The notes: a model not told the origin generated them from the sequence alone. Counted from the stretch's first letter, positions 9,001-17,567 are shown. The stretch is 64,000 nt of DNA from Duganella sp. BJB476 (GCF_003416895.1 NZ_QVIO01000004.1:558001-622000); one strand, 5' to 3'. Translations and numbers: made by a program.

Positions 9001-11720
9001 GCGGAAGTGTGCCGGAATCCGATGCCCCTGCGGCAGCGGAAGCACCGAAAAAAGCGGAAGCGCGGACGGACGACAACATCGATGACCTGTTCAACGCCGC
9101 GTTTGATGACGCCTTCGCCGAACCGCCGCTCAAGATCGCCGAGCCGCTGGCCCCGGAACCTGAGCCAGAACCAGAACCAGAACCTGAACCTGAGCTTGCG
9201 CCGCCAGTTCCCGCGTTGGAGCTGGAGCCCGAGCCGGAGCCCGAGCCAGTAGCTGCCGCGCCTGCGCCCGAGCCCGAGCCATTGCTGCCGGTGGCAGCGC
9301 CTGAGCCGGAACACGAGCCGGAGATCGAGCAAGCTATCGAACCTGAGCCTGAATTGGAAGCCGAGATCCTCGAACTCCCTCCTGCCGAGCCGGAAATCCT
9401 GACCGCCGCGCCAGCGATCTTCAACGACGAACTGGATGCCGATCTGCTGCCGGTCTTCCTGGAGGAGGGCGCGGACCTGCTGCCGCAAGTAGGCGAGGCG
9501 TTGCGCGCCTGGCAGCATAATCCCGCCGACACCGCGCACGCCCAAAGCCTGCTGCGCCTCCTGCACACCGTGAAGGGCAGCGCCCGCATGGCAGGCGCGA
9601 TGCGCCTCGGCCAGCACGCCCACGAAATCGAAACGCACATTGAAAACATGGTGCACGCCGGTTCCGCCACGCCGCAAGCGTTCGACGAACTGCTGGCCCA
9701 CTACGACCACGCGCTGCTGCTGTTCGAACAGCTCCAGCACCCGGAAGCGTTGCAGCAAGCCGCCGCCGGCCTGGCCGCCGATGTCGCCAGCCTGGAGGTC
9801 GGCGAACCGACCATCGCCGGCACCAGCGACATCACCGCCGGCGCCATCGACAGCCCGGCCGCACCTGCCGCGCCGACCGTCCAGGCAGCGGCCGACGACC
9901 TGCAATCCAGCGTCAAATCGCCACTGGTCCGCGTACGTGCCGACATCCTGGACCGTCTGGTGAACCAGGCCGGTGAAGTATCGATCTCCCGCTCCAAGCT
10001 GGAAAACGAAGTCGAAACCTTGCGCGCCTCGCTGTTCGACTTCTCCGAAAACCTGACCCGCCTGCGCCGCCAGCTGCGCGAAGTTGAAATGCAAGCCGAA
10101 TCGCAGATCGCCTCCCGCATGTCGATCTCCAGCGAACGCGAATTCGACCCGCTCGAATTCGACCGCTTCACGCGCCTGCAGGAGCTGACCCGCATGATGG
10201 CGGAGAGCGTCAACGACGTCGCCTCCTTCCACGAAAGCCTGACCCGCAGCGTCGACAACGCCGGCGACGACCTGGTGCTGCAAGCGCGCCTCACGCGCGA
10301 CCTGCAACGCGACCTGATGCGCGTGCGCATGGTGCCATTCGCCAGCATCTCCGAGCGCCTGTTCCGCGTCGCCCGCCAGAGCGCCAAGGAAGTCGACAAA
10401 CGCGTCAACCTGGATATTCGCGGCAGCGCCGTGGAGGTCGACCGCAGCGTGCTGGAACGCATGGCCGCACCATTCGAACACCTGCTGCGCAACGCCATCG
10501 CGCACGGCGTGGAAAGCCGAGCCGCCCGCAGCGAAGCCGGCAAGAGCGAAACCGGCGAACTGCTGGTGCAGGTCACGCAGCAAGGCAATGAAGTCGTCAT
10601 CGAATTCACCGACGACGGCGCCGGCCTCGATCTGGAACGCATCCGCGCCAAGGCGATCAGCAACGGCCTGCTGCAGGAAGACGAAGAAATCTCCGATATC
10701 CAGATCGCCGACCTGATTTTCGAGCCGGGATTTTCCACCGCCGAAGCGCTGACCGAGCTGTCCGGGCGCGGCGTCGGCATGGACATCGTGCAGTCCGAAG
10801 CGCAGGCGCTGGGCGGCCGCGTCGACACGTTCACGGAGCGCGGCAAGGGCACGCGCTTCACCATCCACCTGCCATTGACGCTAGCCGTGACGCAGGTCGT
10901 GCTGCTGGCTGCCGGCGGCAAGACCTATGCGCTGCCGGCCATCCTGGTCGAGCAGGTGCTGCAAATGAAGGACGCCGCGCTGGTCGAAGCGCATCACAAC
11001 GGCTACGTGCCGATTCAAGGCCAGCACGCCGTGCTGCATTACCTGCCCGCCTTGCTGGGCGACGCGGCACATCCGCCGGTGCAGCGCTCCGCGCCGGTGA
11101 TGATGCTCAAGAACGGCAACGAACGGCTGGCCGTGCGTGTCGATGAAGTGCTGGGCAACCGCGAGGTCGTCATCAAGAACATCGGCCCGCAGCTGGCGCG
11201 GATGGTCGGCATCGCCGGCGCGACGGTGCTGGGTTCGGGCGACATTGTCCTGATCCTGAACCCGGTGGCGCTGGCGCAGCACCTGGCGCATCATCCCGAG
11301 ATGATGCAGCACTATGCGCAAGCGGCCGGCGACAGTTCCGCGCCGCGCGCGCCGGGCCGTTCGATCATGGTGGTGGACGATTCGATGACGGTGCGCCGCG
11401 TGACCCAGCGCCTGCTGGAGCGCGAAGGCTACAGCGTGGTCCTGGCCAAGGACGGCGTCGACGCGCTGGAACAGCTGCAAGGCGCCACGCCCGACCTGAT
11501 GCTGGTCGATATCGAGATGCCGCGTATGGACGGCTTCGACCTGACCCGCAACGTGCGCGGCGACGAGCGCACCAAGGACATCCCCATCATCATGATCACC
11601 TCCCGCAGCGCCGACAAGCACCGCAACTACGCGCTGCAGCTGGGCGTGAACGCCTACTTCGGCAAACCGTTCCAGGAACCGGTGCTGCTGGATGCGATCG
11701 AGGGGCTCTTAAAACAGTGA
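6042..11720 (+). CDS. pilL: Pil-Chp hybrid histidine kinase (ChpA/PilL) with multiple Hpt modules
   Basis: 1892-aa CheA-type hybrid kinase of the twitching-motility system. Five Hpt-like motifs are visible: H60 (HQAHGAL), H493 (HQLQGAL), H659 (HTLKGSGRMVG), H857 (HTLAGTSG) and H1175 (HTVKGSARMAG). The last three look canonical and the first two degenerate. A Glu-Pro-rich linker at about 1036-1116 separates H857 from H1175. Then come a dimerisation/HATPase core (N box HLLRNAIAHGVE; G box GRGVGMDIV), a CheW-like domain (VTQVVLLAAGGKTYALPA) and a C-terminal receiver with phospho-acceptor D1823 in MLVDIEMPRMDG. ChpA of Pseudomonas has a similar but not identical Hpt/Spt/Tpt array. It ends in a GTGA overlap with the downstream hydrolase gene. 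Confidence 0.95.
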   Translation: MTTTDFPNPPQPQFDTGPLSWVMVEIRESLARSKTALFEAGGRAPEDQATQLQHAKSHLHQAHGALMMVDVDGVGLMTQVAEDALDRFKAGALKCSTDHAQTLAELYQALVEYLQELLDGGPSQPVKLFPYYRAVQEMLGTERIHPADLFYPDLSRSADLSTAGEVPAADYTAYRQRFEKSLLPYLKSTDAAQQQEHAAALLEAVKLVASAQQDAKARTFWLAMQAFAELVANGELAGGLYVKQLFGMINLQIRRLSQGTAAQPDAMLRDALFFIAAAGPASASETVQRLRRVFALDGLVPADYERRRYGQIDLEALERAKAGMAKAKANWDRLAGAEIDPALDAAFGGALGEVAEACDQLEMPALSVLLRQLAEVAHTAISAGRSEELALEMATALLFAEHGLEQIRHLPDDFAAHADTIGARLLALVSGDTPPEPAQWQRGLAQQMQQDDTVVALAMEMKTGLRQVEKVLDEYYIDPSKRPSLVELDKVLHQLQGALAMLDQEGATQAAQHVKAAVHALAVGAGDPSLEPKALDDIAQNVGALGFFVDMLAQNAAGARERFAFDAEHGTFRSVPFKKMAGSESIPVLDQQVPAPAPIAMPVQAPAPASSDAAVEAELLDIFISEAQDVLKFVDATLAKPRAESGSEENLTMLRRSFHTLKGSGRMVGLNQFADAAHGIERVMNVWLAEARSATDALFDLLNEAARQMGAWVAELVASGVSARNADALVAAAARVQDGGDFAIDASPEPATLSPVPPPEVVAEEEPAVAATEEAPVVEAPPVFAATGNVIEFPTITPAVPRDDNVKHIGELEIPLPLYNIYLHETDELVRLLTQDFGEWRHEPRRPVNAEALQASHTLAGTSGTVGFKALRELALALESTLQALLPPAPHLDQVQHDLLDFTIERIRQMLHSFAAGDMPSAQPELVTALHDLRAELEATPPAASNAIEARLDDLVAETMHDITSAPPAPVESMMDRLFRETFDAISGSVPESDAPAAAEAPKKAEARTDDNIDDLFNAAFDDAFAEPPLKIAEPLAPEPEPEPEPEPEPELAPPVPALELEPEPEPEPVAAAPAPEPEPLLPVAAPEPEHEPEIEQAIEPEPELEAEILELPPAEPEILTAAPAIFNDELDADLLPVFLEEGADLLPQVGEALRAWQHNPADTAHAQSLLRLLHTVKGSARMAGAMRLGQHAHEIETHIENMVHAGSATPQAFDELLAHYDHALLLFEQLQHPEALQQAAAGLAADVASLEVGEPTIAGTSDITAGAIDSPAAPAAPTVQAAADDLQSSVKSPLVRVRADILDRLVNQAGEVSISRSKLENEVETLRASLFDFSENLTRLRRQLREVEMQAESQIASRMSISSEREFDPLEFDRFTRLQELTRMMAESVNDVASFHESLTRSVDNAGDDLVLQARLTRDLQRDLMRVRMVPFASISERLFRVARQSAKEVDKRVNLDIRGSAVEVDRSVLERMAAPFEHLLRNAIAHGVESRAARSEAGKSETGELLVQVTQQGNEVVIEFTDDGAGLDLERIRAKAISNGLLQEDEEISDIQIADLIFEPGFSTAEALTELSGRGVGMDIVQSEAQALGGRVDTFTERGKGTRFTIHLPLTLAVTQVVLLAAGGKTYALPAILVEQVLQMKDAALVEAHHNGYVPIQGQHAVLHYLPALLGDAAHPPVQRSAPVMMLKNGNERLAVRVDEVLGNREVVIKNIGPQLARMVGIAGATVLGSGDIVLILNPVALAQHLAHHPEMMQHYAQAAGDSSAPRAPGRSIMVVDDSMTVRRVTQRLLEREGYSVVLAKDGVDALEQLQGATPDLMLVDIEMPRMDGFDLTRNVRGDERTKDIPIIMITSRSADKHRNYALQLGVNAYFGKPFQEPVLLDAIEGLLKQ
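9151..9390 (+). repeat. Glu-Pro dipeptide-rich coding repeat inside pilL
   Basis: Degenerate hexanucleotide units (gagcct, gaaccag, gagccg variants) encode runs of EPEPEP interrupted by short hydrophobic segments. They form a stiff, acidic linker of about 80 residues between Hpt modules. Codon choice varies between units, so slippage is less likely than for a pure repeat. Confidence 0.85.
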
Positions 11721-12583
11721 CGAATACATACGCAAGCGATGAATTGAAAGCCCTGGGCATAGTCGGGCGATTTTTTTTGCCGCCGGGGCAGGACGTATCC
11801 GCTGCCGTACTTGTGCTTGGTGGTTCCGATGGCGGGCTGGGGTATGCATCGAGCTTCGGCCGGTATCTGGCTGCGCAAGGCTTTGCCGTGTTGGCCCTGG
11901 CATATTTCCAGAAGCCGGGGCTGCCGGTTGCATTGGCGGAGCTACCGCTTGAATACTTCGACGTGGCAACCCGGTGGCTTGAAAATCACCCTCGCATCGA
12001 CGCGGCGCGGATCGGTGTGTTTGGCTTTTCCAAAGGTGCGGAGGCCGCGCTTCTGCTGGCCAGTCGCAACCGCTTAATTCGTGCAGTGGTTGCGGCTGCC
12101 CCAAGCAGCGTTGTGTGGGAAGGATTGAACAGGTATCGGCCATCGGGCCGCTCGTCCTGGTCGGTGAATGGCTTGGCTGCTTCCTATGTACCGTATGACC
12201 GGTCAGTCAAACATGTTACGCCATTGGCCATGTACACCCACAGTCTGGACGGCGCCGACGATCTGCCTGAAACCAGGATCGCGGTTGAAAAAATTAATGG
12301 GCCGGTACTATTGCTGTCTGGTGGCCGGGACAAACTGTGGCCTTCGTCCCGCATGGCGGAGCAGATAGTGACCAGGCTGAAGGACCGCGCTTTTTTGCAT
12401 GTCCATCAGCATATTTTCTACCCAGACGCAGGCCATCCAGTGATGCCGCTGTTTCGACTTCGGGATCGCATCATGTTCCGCCTGATGTCGGGAATTTTTG
12501 GCGGCGACGCCAAGGCCAACAGGTCCGCACAGCGCGATGCGTGGGACCGTTCCTTAACTTTCCTTGGCCAGCATTTAGGCTGA
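11717..12583 (+). CDS. Alpha/beta hydrolase of the acyl-CoA thioesterase/BAAT C-terminal type
   Basis: 288-aa hydrolase. The nucleophile elbow is GFSKGAE with S105. The oxyanion region is VLVLGGSDGGLGYASSFGRYLA near the N-terminus; the acid is likely in LLSGGRDKLWPSSRM and the histidine in DAGHPV. This matches the catalytic domain of acyl-CoA thioester hydrolase/bile-acid-CoA N-acyltransferase proteins, but the usual N-terminal domain is absent. Substrate unknown. Start is GTG 11717, overlapping the pilL stop by 4 bases, so it may be translationally coupled. Base composition is visibly less GC-rich than pilL, which suggests it arrived separately from the chemosensory genes. Confidence 0.75.
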   Translation: MTNTYASDELKALGIVGRFFLPPGQDVSAAVLVLGGSDGGLGYASSFGRYLAAQGFAVLALAYFQKPGLPVALAELPLEYFDVATRWLENHPRIDAARIGVFGFSKGAEAALLLASRNRLIRAVVAAAPSSVVWEGLNRYRPSGRSSWSVNGLAASYVPYDRSVKHVTPLAMYTHSLDGADDLPETRIAVEKINGPVLLLSGGRDKLWPSSRMAEQIVTRLKDRAFLHVHQHIFYPDAGHPVMPLFRLRDRIMFRLMSGIFGGDAKANRSAQRDAWDRSLTFLGQHLG

Positions 12584-12599
12584 ATTTGGCGCGCCAGGG

Positions 12600-13079
12600 T
12601 CAGGAGTCGCCGCGCACCGCCGCCTCGATCCTGGCCACATCGATCTTGCGCATCTCCATCATCGCCGCGAACGCGCGCTTGGCCACATCGCCGCCCTTGG
12701 TCATGGCGTCGGTCAGCACGCGCGGCGTGATCTGCCACGACAAACCCCATTTGTCCTTGCACCAGCCGCAGGCGCTTTCCTTGCCGCCGTTGTTGACGAT
12801 GGCGTTCCAGTAGCGGTCGGTCTCGGCCTGGTCGTCGGTGGCGATCTGGAAGGAAAACGCTTCGCTGTGCGTGAAGGTTTTCCCGCCATTGAGGCCGATG
12901 CACGGGATGCCGCATATCGTGAACTCGACTGTCAAAACGCTATCCGCCTTCCCACCCGGGAAGTCGGACGGTGCGCGATGCACCGCGCCGACTTTGCTGT
13001 CGGGGAAAGTACGGGCGTAGAAGTGTGCGGCTTCTTCCGCGTCATGGTCATACCACAGGCAGAGTGTGTTCTTGTTCAT
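12600..13079 (-). CDS. VOC-family (PhnB/glyoxalase-fold) protein
   Basis: About 159-aa protein. It opens MNKNTLCLWYDHDAEEAAHF and contains FPGGKADSVLTVEFTICG, IGLNGGKTF and CGWCKDKWGLSWQITPRVL, the recognisable pattern of the PhnB-like '3-demethylubiquinone-9 3-methyltransferase' VOC group. Members are usually of unknown function; the methyltransferase name in databases is historical. The start at 13079 is chosen because AGGAGG sits six bases before it; two further in-frame ATGs lie just upstream. It converges with the hydrolase gene, with only 16 bases between. Confidence 0.85.
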   Translation of the reverse strand: MNKNTLCLWYDHDAEEAAHFYARTFPDSKVGAVHRAPSDFPGGKADSVLTVEFTICGIPCIGLNGGKTFTHSEAFSFQIATDDQAETDRYWNAIVNNGGKESACGWCKDKWGLSWQITPRVLTDAMTKGGDVAKRAFAAMMEMRKIDVARIEAAVRGDS

Positions 13080-13260
13080 CGTCATCCTCCTCAAAATGGT
13101 TGGCCGACATAGTCTACCTCCGCTTTCTCACGGGGGGGCGCGAGCTTGCCGTTTGGCTAGCAGGCATTTGCAAGTCATTTGTGGGTCGGACAAGATTAAC
13201 GTTCTTCCAGCGGTCACCGATATTCCATCGGCGGCGCTTTATCTACAGGAAGAAAGCATC

Positions 13261-13950
13261 ATGTCAGTCACCAGCACATACTCATTCATACAAGGGTTCT
13301 TCAACGGCGTCTTTGTCGGCCAGAACGCCGTGAGCGCAGCGGATCAACCGTTCACTGAAACGCCTCCGGGCAGCGGCGTGTTCACCGTGCACCGTCCCAA
13401 CGGCGAGAACGTGGTCGATCTCGGCAAGCTGATTAACACCAACGCCAACGTCGGCATGGTCGCCAAGCAGTTGATCGGCGCCGGCGCGTCGCTCACCAGC
13501 GGCCTGCGCGTGCAGGGCACGCCGTGGATCAGCGTTCCCTACTTTATCCAGTCGCCGGCCGCGCACAAGCCTTTCGACATGCTAGCCAAGGTCAATTTCG
13601 ATTTCCATATCGAGACGCCGTGGTTTTGCAGCGATATCGATGGCACCATCTCGGTGTTCCTGTTCGTCTTCCTCGACAGCCAGAAGCACCTGCACGTGAC
13701 GGTCGACGGCACCTGGTTCTCGTTCGAAGGCGGTTCGCCGTTCTGCGCCGGTCCCGCTTCCGATGCGTTGAAAGCCGCCATGCCGGCGGTGCGCAAGGAG
13801 GTGCAGAACCTGCTGCCGCAACTGACGTCGGCCATTGCCAACGTCAAGTTCTCCAAGATTTACTTCTTGCCCGGCGATGGTAAAAAAACCGCCGGCGCCT
13901 TCGTACAAAACGCCAGCAGCGACGCGTCGCTCGGCCTGCTCTTAGCTTAA
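13261..13950 (+). CDS. Protein of unknown function, 229 aa
   Basis: I do not recognise the family. The start at 13261 follows a GGAAGAAAG ribosome site; the frame opens further upstream (13066) but that extension overlaps the VOC promoter region and looks unlike protein. No signal peptide is evident. The middle is rich in aromatic and beta-type segments (ISVPYFIQSP, FDFHIETPWFCSDIDGTISVFLFVFLDS), followed by a helical segment of about 30 residues (DALKAAMPAVRKEVQNLLPQ) and a C-terminal glycine/serine tail. The small gene at 13964 follows closely, so the two probably form a unit. Confidence 0.7.
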   Translation: MSVTSTYSFIQGFFNGVFVGQNAVSAADQPFTETPPGSGVFTVHRPNGENVVDLGKLINTNANVGMVAKQLIGAGASLTSGLRVQGTPWISVPYFIQSPAAHKPFDMLAKVNFDFHIETPWFCSDIDGTISVFLFVFLDSQKHLHVTVDGTWFSFEGGSPFCAGPASDALKAAMPAVRKEVQNLLPQLTSAIANVKFSKIYFLPGDGKKTAGAFVQNASSDASLGLLLA

Positions 13951-13963
13951 AAGGAAAATGAAA

Positions 13964-14284
13964 ATGGATAAGGATCAAAAACTGGTCAACGACATCTGCG
14001 CGCTGCTGCGTGAAGCCGGCTTTGCCGGCCTGACCGTGCACAGCGACGAACACGGCACGCTGCTCAACGCCACCCGCGATCACGGCGGCGTGGTACTGCG
14101 CCTGTCGCCGGACATGCAGAAAGTCACGCGCCGCACCGAAGCCGGCGCGGCCGAAGCGCACAGCGTGCGGCTGGATGTGCAAGAGGTGCCGGCGATGGAG
14201 GGCGTGGAGCAGCAGATGCGCGCCAATCCCGAACTGGCCAAGGCCATGGGCATCCCGGCCCAGCATCTGAAGTACATCATGTAG
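13964..14284 (+). CDS. Small protein of unknown function, 106 aa
   Basis: Reads MDKDQKLVNDICALLREAGF and ends MGIPAQHLKYIM. Two in-frame ATGs (13958, 13964) exist; the second is better spaced from AAGGA at 13951-13955. Acidic N-terminal helix, a short beta-like middle (LTVHSDEHGTLLNATRDHGGVVLRLS would be two strands and a turn) and a helical C-terminus; no membrane segment. It overlaps the convergent regulator gene by 8 bases. No family recognised; likely co-expressed with the 229-aa protein. Confidence 0.65.
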   Translation: MDKDQKLVNDICALLREAGFAGLTVHSDEHGTLLNATRDHGGVVLRLSPDMQKVTRRTEAGAAEAHSVRLDVQEVPAMEGVEQQMRANPELAKAMGIPAQHLKYIM

Positions 14285-17200
14285 TTCGCGTCGGTCCGGC
14301 CTTGCCCGCAAAGTGGGCGGGGCCGGATTGCGCGGCGCCGGCCAGCAGCTGCTGCGCCAGCGCTTCGATTTCCGGCGCCACCGGCGCGCCCAGCGCGCTC
14401 AATGCCATGCGTTGATAACGGCGATAGACCGACAGTCCCGCTTCGAATGCCGCGTCGTCCAGATGGATGCGCATCAGGTCCGCGCTCAGCGCCTTGCAGT
14501 ACTGGTCGGCCTCCAGCGCCCGTTCCAGCAATTGCGTGGCGGCGGCCGTATTGCCGGCATGGGCCAGCTGGCGTCCGGCATCGCCCAGCACGCGCGCCAG
14601 TTTGCCGCGCCACAGCTCGCGCCGCGCCAGCAACCAAGGCGCGCTTTCCCCGACCAGCAATTCTCCCCGATACAGCGACAGTACCTGCGCGGCCGTCGCC
14701 AGCAGCGCGGCTTCGTGCGATGCCGGGGCGGCGTCGCTGGTGGCCGCCCATTCCTGGGTCAGCGTCTGCAGGCGTGGCAGCAGCCGGTCCAGCGCCGAGG
14801 TATCGCTCCAGCACTGCTGCGGCGCCAGCGACAGCGTGCCCTGTTCCAGGACGATGCAGCCGGCGCCCACCGTCGCCCGCAAACGGGACAGCGTGGTCTC
14901 CAGCGCGTGGCGCGCGGTGTCGCCGTCGGCGTCCGGCCATAGCAGCTCGGCGGCGCGCTCCAGCGAGATGCTGGACGGCGCGTGGGCCGCGATCAGTTTC
15001 AGGATGTCGAGCTGGCGGTGCTTGGATTTTCCTTGCGAGCGCAGTGGCTCGCCGGCGATGCGCAGCTCGAAGCCGCCAAAGCTGCGCACCTGCACCGGCC
15101 AGGGCCAGTTGTCGCCGGCGTCTTCCGGCGGAGTCAATCGCCAGGCGCGCACCAGCATATTGGCTGCGGCGGGGATGATGCCGGCCGCCAGCGCGTGCGC
15201 GCACAGCGGTTGCAGGAGGTGCGGCGTGGCGAAGGTCAGGTAGCCGCCGCCCTGCGAGGCGATGTGGTTCAGCGCGCGGCGCAGCTTGTCCTGCGCCAGC
15301 AGCAGCTGCGCCGGGTGCGCGCGTTGCAGTTGCTGCAGCGCTTGCGCCTTGCCGTCGGCGCCGGTGATGAACAGCCATGCCTCCAGCAGGTCGGCCAGGG
15401 TTGCCGCCAGCGGCGAGCTGTAGTCGCGGGCATGCTGGCGCAGCACGACGGTTTCGGCGGCGCAGCGTTCGCGGTCCAGCAAGGTCCAGGCGACACAGCT
15501 GGCCGCCTGCGCGTAGATCTCGTAAGGCACGCTGCCGAAGCGCAGCGCCGCTTCGTGCGCCAGGCGGGCGTGCGCCAGCGCGTCCTGGCCGTCGCCACGG
15601 CAACTGGCCAGCCAGGTCTGCGTCAGCTGGAGATGGGCCACCAGGTTGTGGTGCTGCGGCGGCGTTTGCGCCGCCACGTCGGCGATGGCGGCGGCGGCCT
15701 TGTCGAGTTCTCCGCGCAGCAGGCAGGCGGCCGCGTACAGCAGCACGTAGTGCGCGTCCATGATGCGGATGCCGCTGCTCTCCGAGCTGGCGCGACAGGC
15801 GGCGAAGACGGTGTCGATGCGGGCGTGGTCCATGGCGGCCAGCGCGTCGTACAGCTGCACCAGGTGCGACAGGTAGCGCGCGTACGGCGGCAGCGCGGCC
15901 GCTTCCGGCAGCGCGTCCAGCAGCACGCGCACCGAACGCACGGCGGCGTAGCGGCCGGACTGGTAGTAGTGCTGGCCCAGCATCGCGCCCAGCCGCACCT
16001 TCAGCGTGGGATCGGCCGGCTGGCGCAGCACGTCCAGCGCGCGCTGCTCCCACAGGTCCATGTCCTGGTGGCCGGGATCGGTCATGAAGAGGCCGCTCCA
16101 CATGCTGTGCGTCAGGTGGGCTTTCAGGTCGGGATCGGGCAGCTGGTCGTAGTCCTCCGACGGATCCACATGCTGTTGCAGGAAGGCGCGCAGCGGCTGC
16201 TCGGCGGCGCCGTCGAAGAAGTAGGAGCTGATGATGGCGCTCAGCGCCAGGAAACGGTGCATCGGCCGGTTCTGTTCCGTGAACGCCCGCAGCGCCTTGA
16301 GCAGCGCGGCGCGGGCGCGCGCGGTGTCGCTCATGAACACGGCCAGGCCCAGCCAGTAGTAGTGCCATGGGCTGCGCTGTGCTTCGGGCAGGGCGTCGAT
16401 CCAGCGCGCCAGCGTGGTGTGGCGGGCGCTGGCCAGCATCGCTTCGGCGCGCGATTCGATCAGGCCGGCCGCGCGTTCGGGCATGCCGTATTCCAGTGCC
16501 AGCTTGATGGCGGTGTCGCCGCTGCCGTCGGCCAGCAGGGTGTCGACGCAGCCGGCGATCCATGCGCGGCGCTGCGCGTCGTCGATGCGGGTGGCGGCCC
16601 ACTTGCGCAGGAAGCCCTGGAACAGCGGATGCAGCGCGTATTGGCGGCCGGGGTATTCATAGATCAGCGCTCCCTGTGCGGCCAGGCGGGCCACGATGTC
16701 GGCCGCGTGCGGCGCGCCGGACAAGGCCGCCGCCCAGGCGCCGCTGAAGTGCGGCAGCCAGCAGACGGCCAGCAGCGTGGCGCGTTCCTCGTCGCTGTAG
16801 GCGTTGAACACTTCCTCGGCCAGGTAGCCCACCATCGCTTCCGACAGCACGTCCTCGGCGGCCAGCGCGGCGCCGGGGCGGCGCTTGAGCCACGAGGCCA
16901 CCAGCGCGATGCCGGCGGCCCAGCCGCGCGTGAAGGTGTAGACGCTGTCGGCCACGCTGTCGGCATGGACGATGCCCAGCACGTTGAGCAGGATTTCGGT
17001 TTCGTCGCGGCTGAAGGCCAGCGCCGCGCCGTCCAGTTCATGCATGTCGCCGTGCGCCAGCAGGCGCGCGCAGACGGCCGGCGGCAGCGCGCGGCTCAGC
17101 ACCACGACCTTGCTGGCCGGCGGCAGTTCGGTGGCCAGCGTTTCGAGGAACTGGCGGAAGAAGGGCGCGTCCTGGCAGCGGTGGGCGTCGTCCAGCACGA

Positions 17201-17567
17201 TGCAGCTGGCCGGCGCCAGCGCCGCGCCCAGCGCGCGCACATACAGCCGCAGGTAGCCGTGCAGCGCCGGCAGGTGTTCGCGCAGCAGCGGCGGCGGTTG
17301 CCAGCCCGGCGCCACGCCGCCGTTGGCGATCGCCTGTTCGAAGTAGAGCAGGAAGCTGGCCGGGTCGATGTCCGCCTCGTCCAGTCGCAACCACGCCACG
17401 GTGGGGCCGGCGGCCTGGCAGAATTCCAGCCCCAGGCTGGTCTTGCCGGAACCGGCCGGCGCGGCGATCCAGGTCAGCGTGGCGGGGGAGTCGAGCATGG
17501 CCTGCACGGCGCTGTGGCGGCCGATCAGGCGGGCGACGGGACGGGAGGTCTTGGCAAGTGAAGCCAT
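14277..17567 (-). CDS. MalT-like ATPase transcriptional regulator with C-terminal SARP/BTAD domain
   Basis: 1096-aa large regulator. The N-terminus carries a P-loop (APAGSGKTS, lysine at about residue 42) and a Walker B-like CIVLDDAHRC, as in MalT/LAL STAND ATPases, followed by a long helical TPR-like region. The C-terminus does not end in a LuxR HTH. Instead, from about residue 825, it has a winged-helix/bacterial transcriptional activator module (VRSFGGFELRIAGEPL; LERAAELLWPDADG; HALETTLSRLRATVG) and a BTAD region with YRGELLVGESAPW. Such proteins activate target operons on binding a ligand; the ligand here is unknown. The 1043-aa gene lies directly upstream in the same direction, making it the prime candidate target. 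Confidence 0.85.
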   Translation of the reverse strand: MASLAKTSRPVARLIGRHSAVQAMLDSPATLTWIAAPAGSGKTSLGLEFCQAAGPTVAWLRLDEADIDPASFLLYFEQAIANGGVAPGWQPPPLLREHLPALHGYLRLYVRALGAALAPASCIVLDDAHRCQDAPFFRQFLETLATELPPASKVVVLSRALPPAVCARLLAHGDMHELDGAALAFSRDETEILLNVLGIVHADSVADSVYTFTRGWAAGIALVASWLKRRPGAALAAEDVLSEAMVGYLAEEVFNAYSDEERATLLAVCWLPHFSGAWAAALSGAPHAADIVARLAAQGALIYEYPGRQYALHPLFQGFLRKWAATRIDDAQRRAWIAGCVDTLLADGSGDTAIKLALEYGMPERAAGLIESRAEAMLASARHTTLARWIDALPEAQRSPWHYYWLGLAVFMSDTARARAALLKALRAFTEQNRPMHRFLALSAIISSYFFDGAAEQPLRAFLQQHVDPSEDYDQLPDPDLKAHLTHSMWSGLFMTDPGHQDMDLWEQRALDVLRQPADPTLKVRLGAMLGQHYYQSGRYAAVRSVRVLLDALPEAAALPPYARYLSHLVQLYDALAAMDHARIDTVFAACRASSESSGIRIMDAHYVLLYAAACLLRGELDKAAAAIADVAAQTPPQHHNLVAHLQLTQTWLASCRGDGQDALAHARLAHEAALRFGSVPYEIYAQAASCVAWTLLDRERCAAETVVLRQHARDYSSPLAATLADLLEAWLFITGADGKAQALQQLQRAHPAQLLLAQDKLRRALNHIASQGGGYLTFATPHLLQPLCAHALAAGIIPAAANMLVRAWRLTPPEDAGDNWPWPVQVRSFGGFELRIAGEPLRSQGKSKHRQLDILKLIAAHAPSSISLERAAELLWPDADGDTARHALETTLSRLRATVGAGCIVLEQGTLSLAPQQCWSDTSALDRLLPRLQTLTQEWAATSDAAPASHEAALLATAAQVLSLYRGELLVGESAPWLLARRELWRGKLARVLGDAGRQLAHAGNTAAATQLLERALEADQYCKALSADLMRIHLDDAAFEAGLSVYRRYQRMALSALGAPVAPEIEALAQQLLAGAAQSGPAHFAGKAGPTRTT

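Noticed and set aside
9151..9390. Short tandem units considered as a CRISPR or VNTR locus
   Set aside because: The units are in-frame Glu-Pro codons inside pilL with no spacers.
14982..17561. 859-aa forward-strand open frame
   Set aside because: Antisense to the BTAD regulator, whose P-loop and output motifs are clear.
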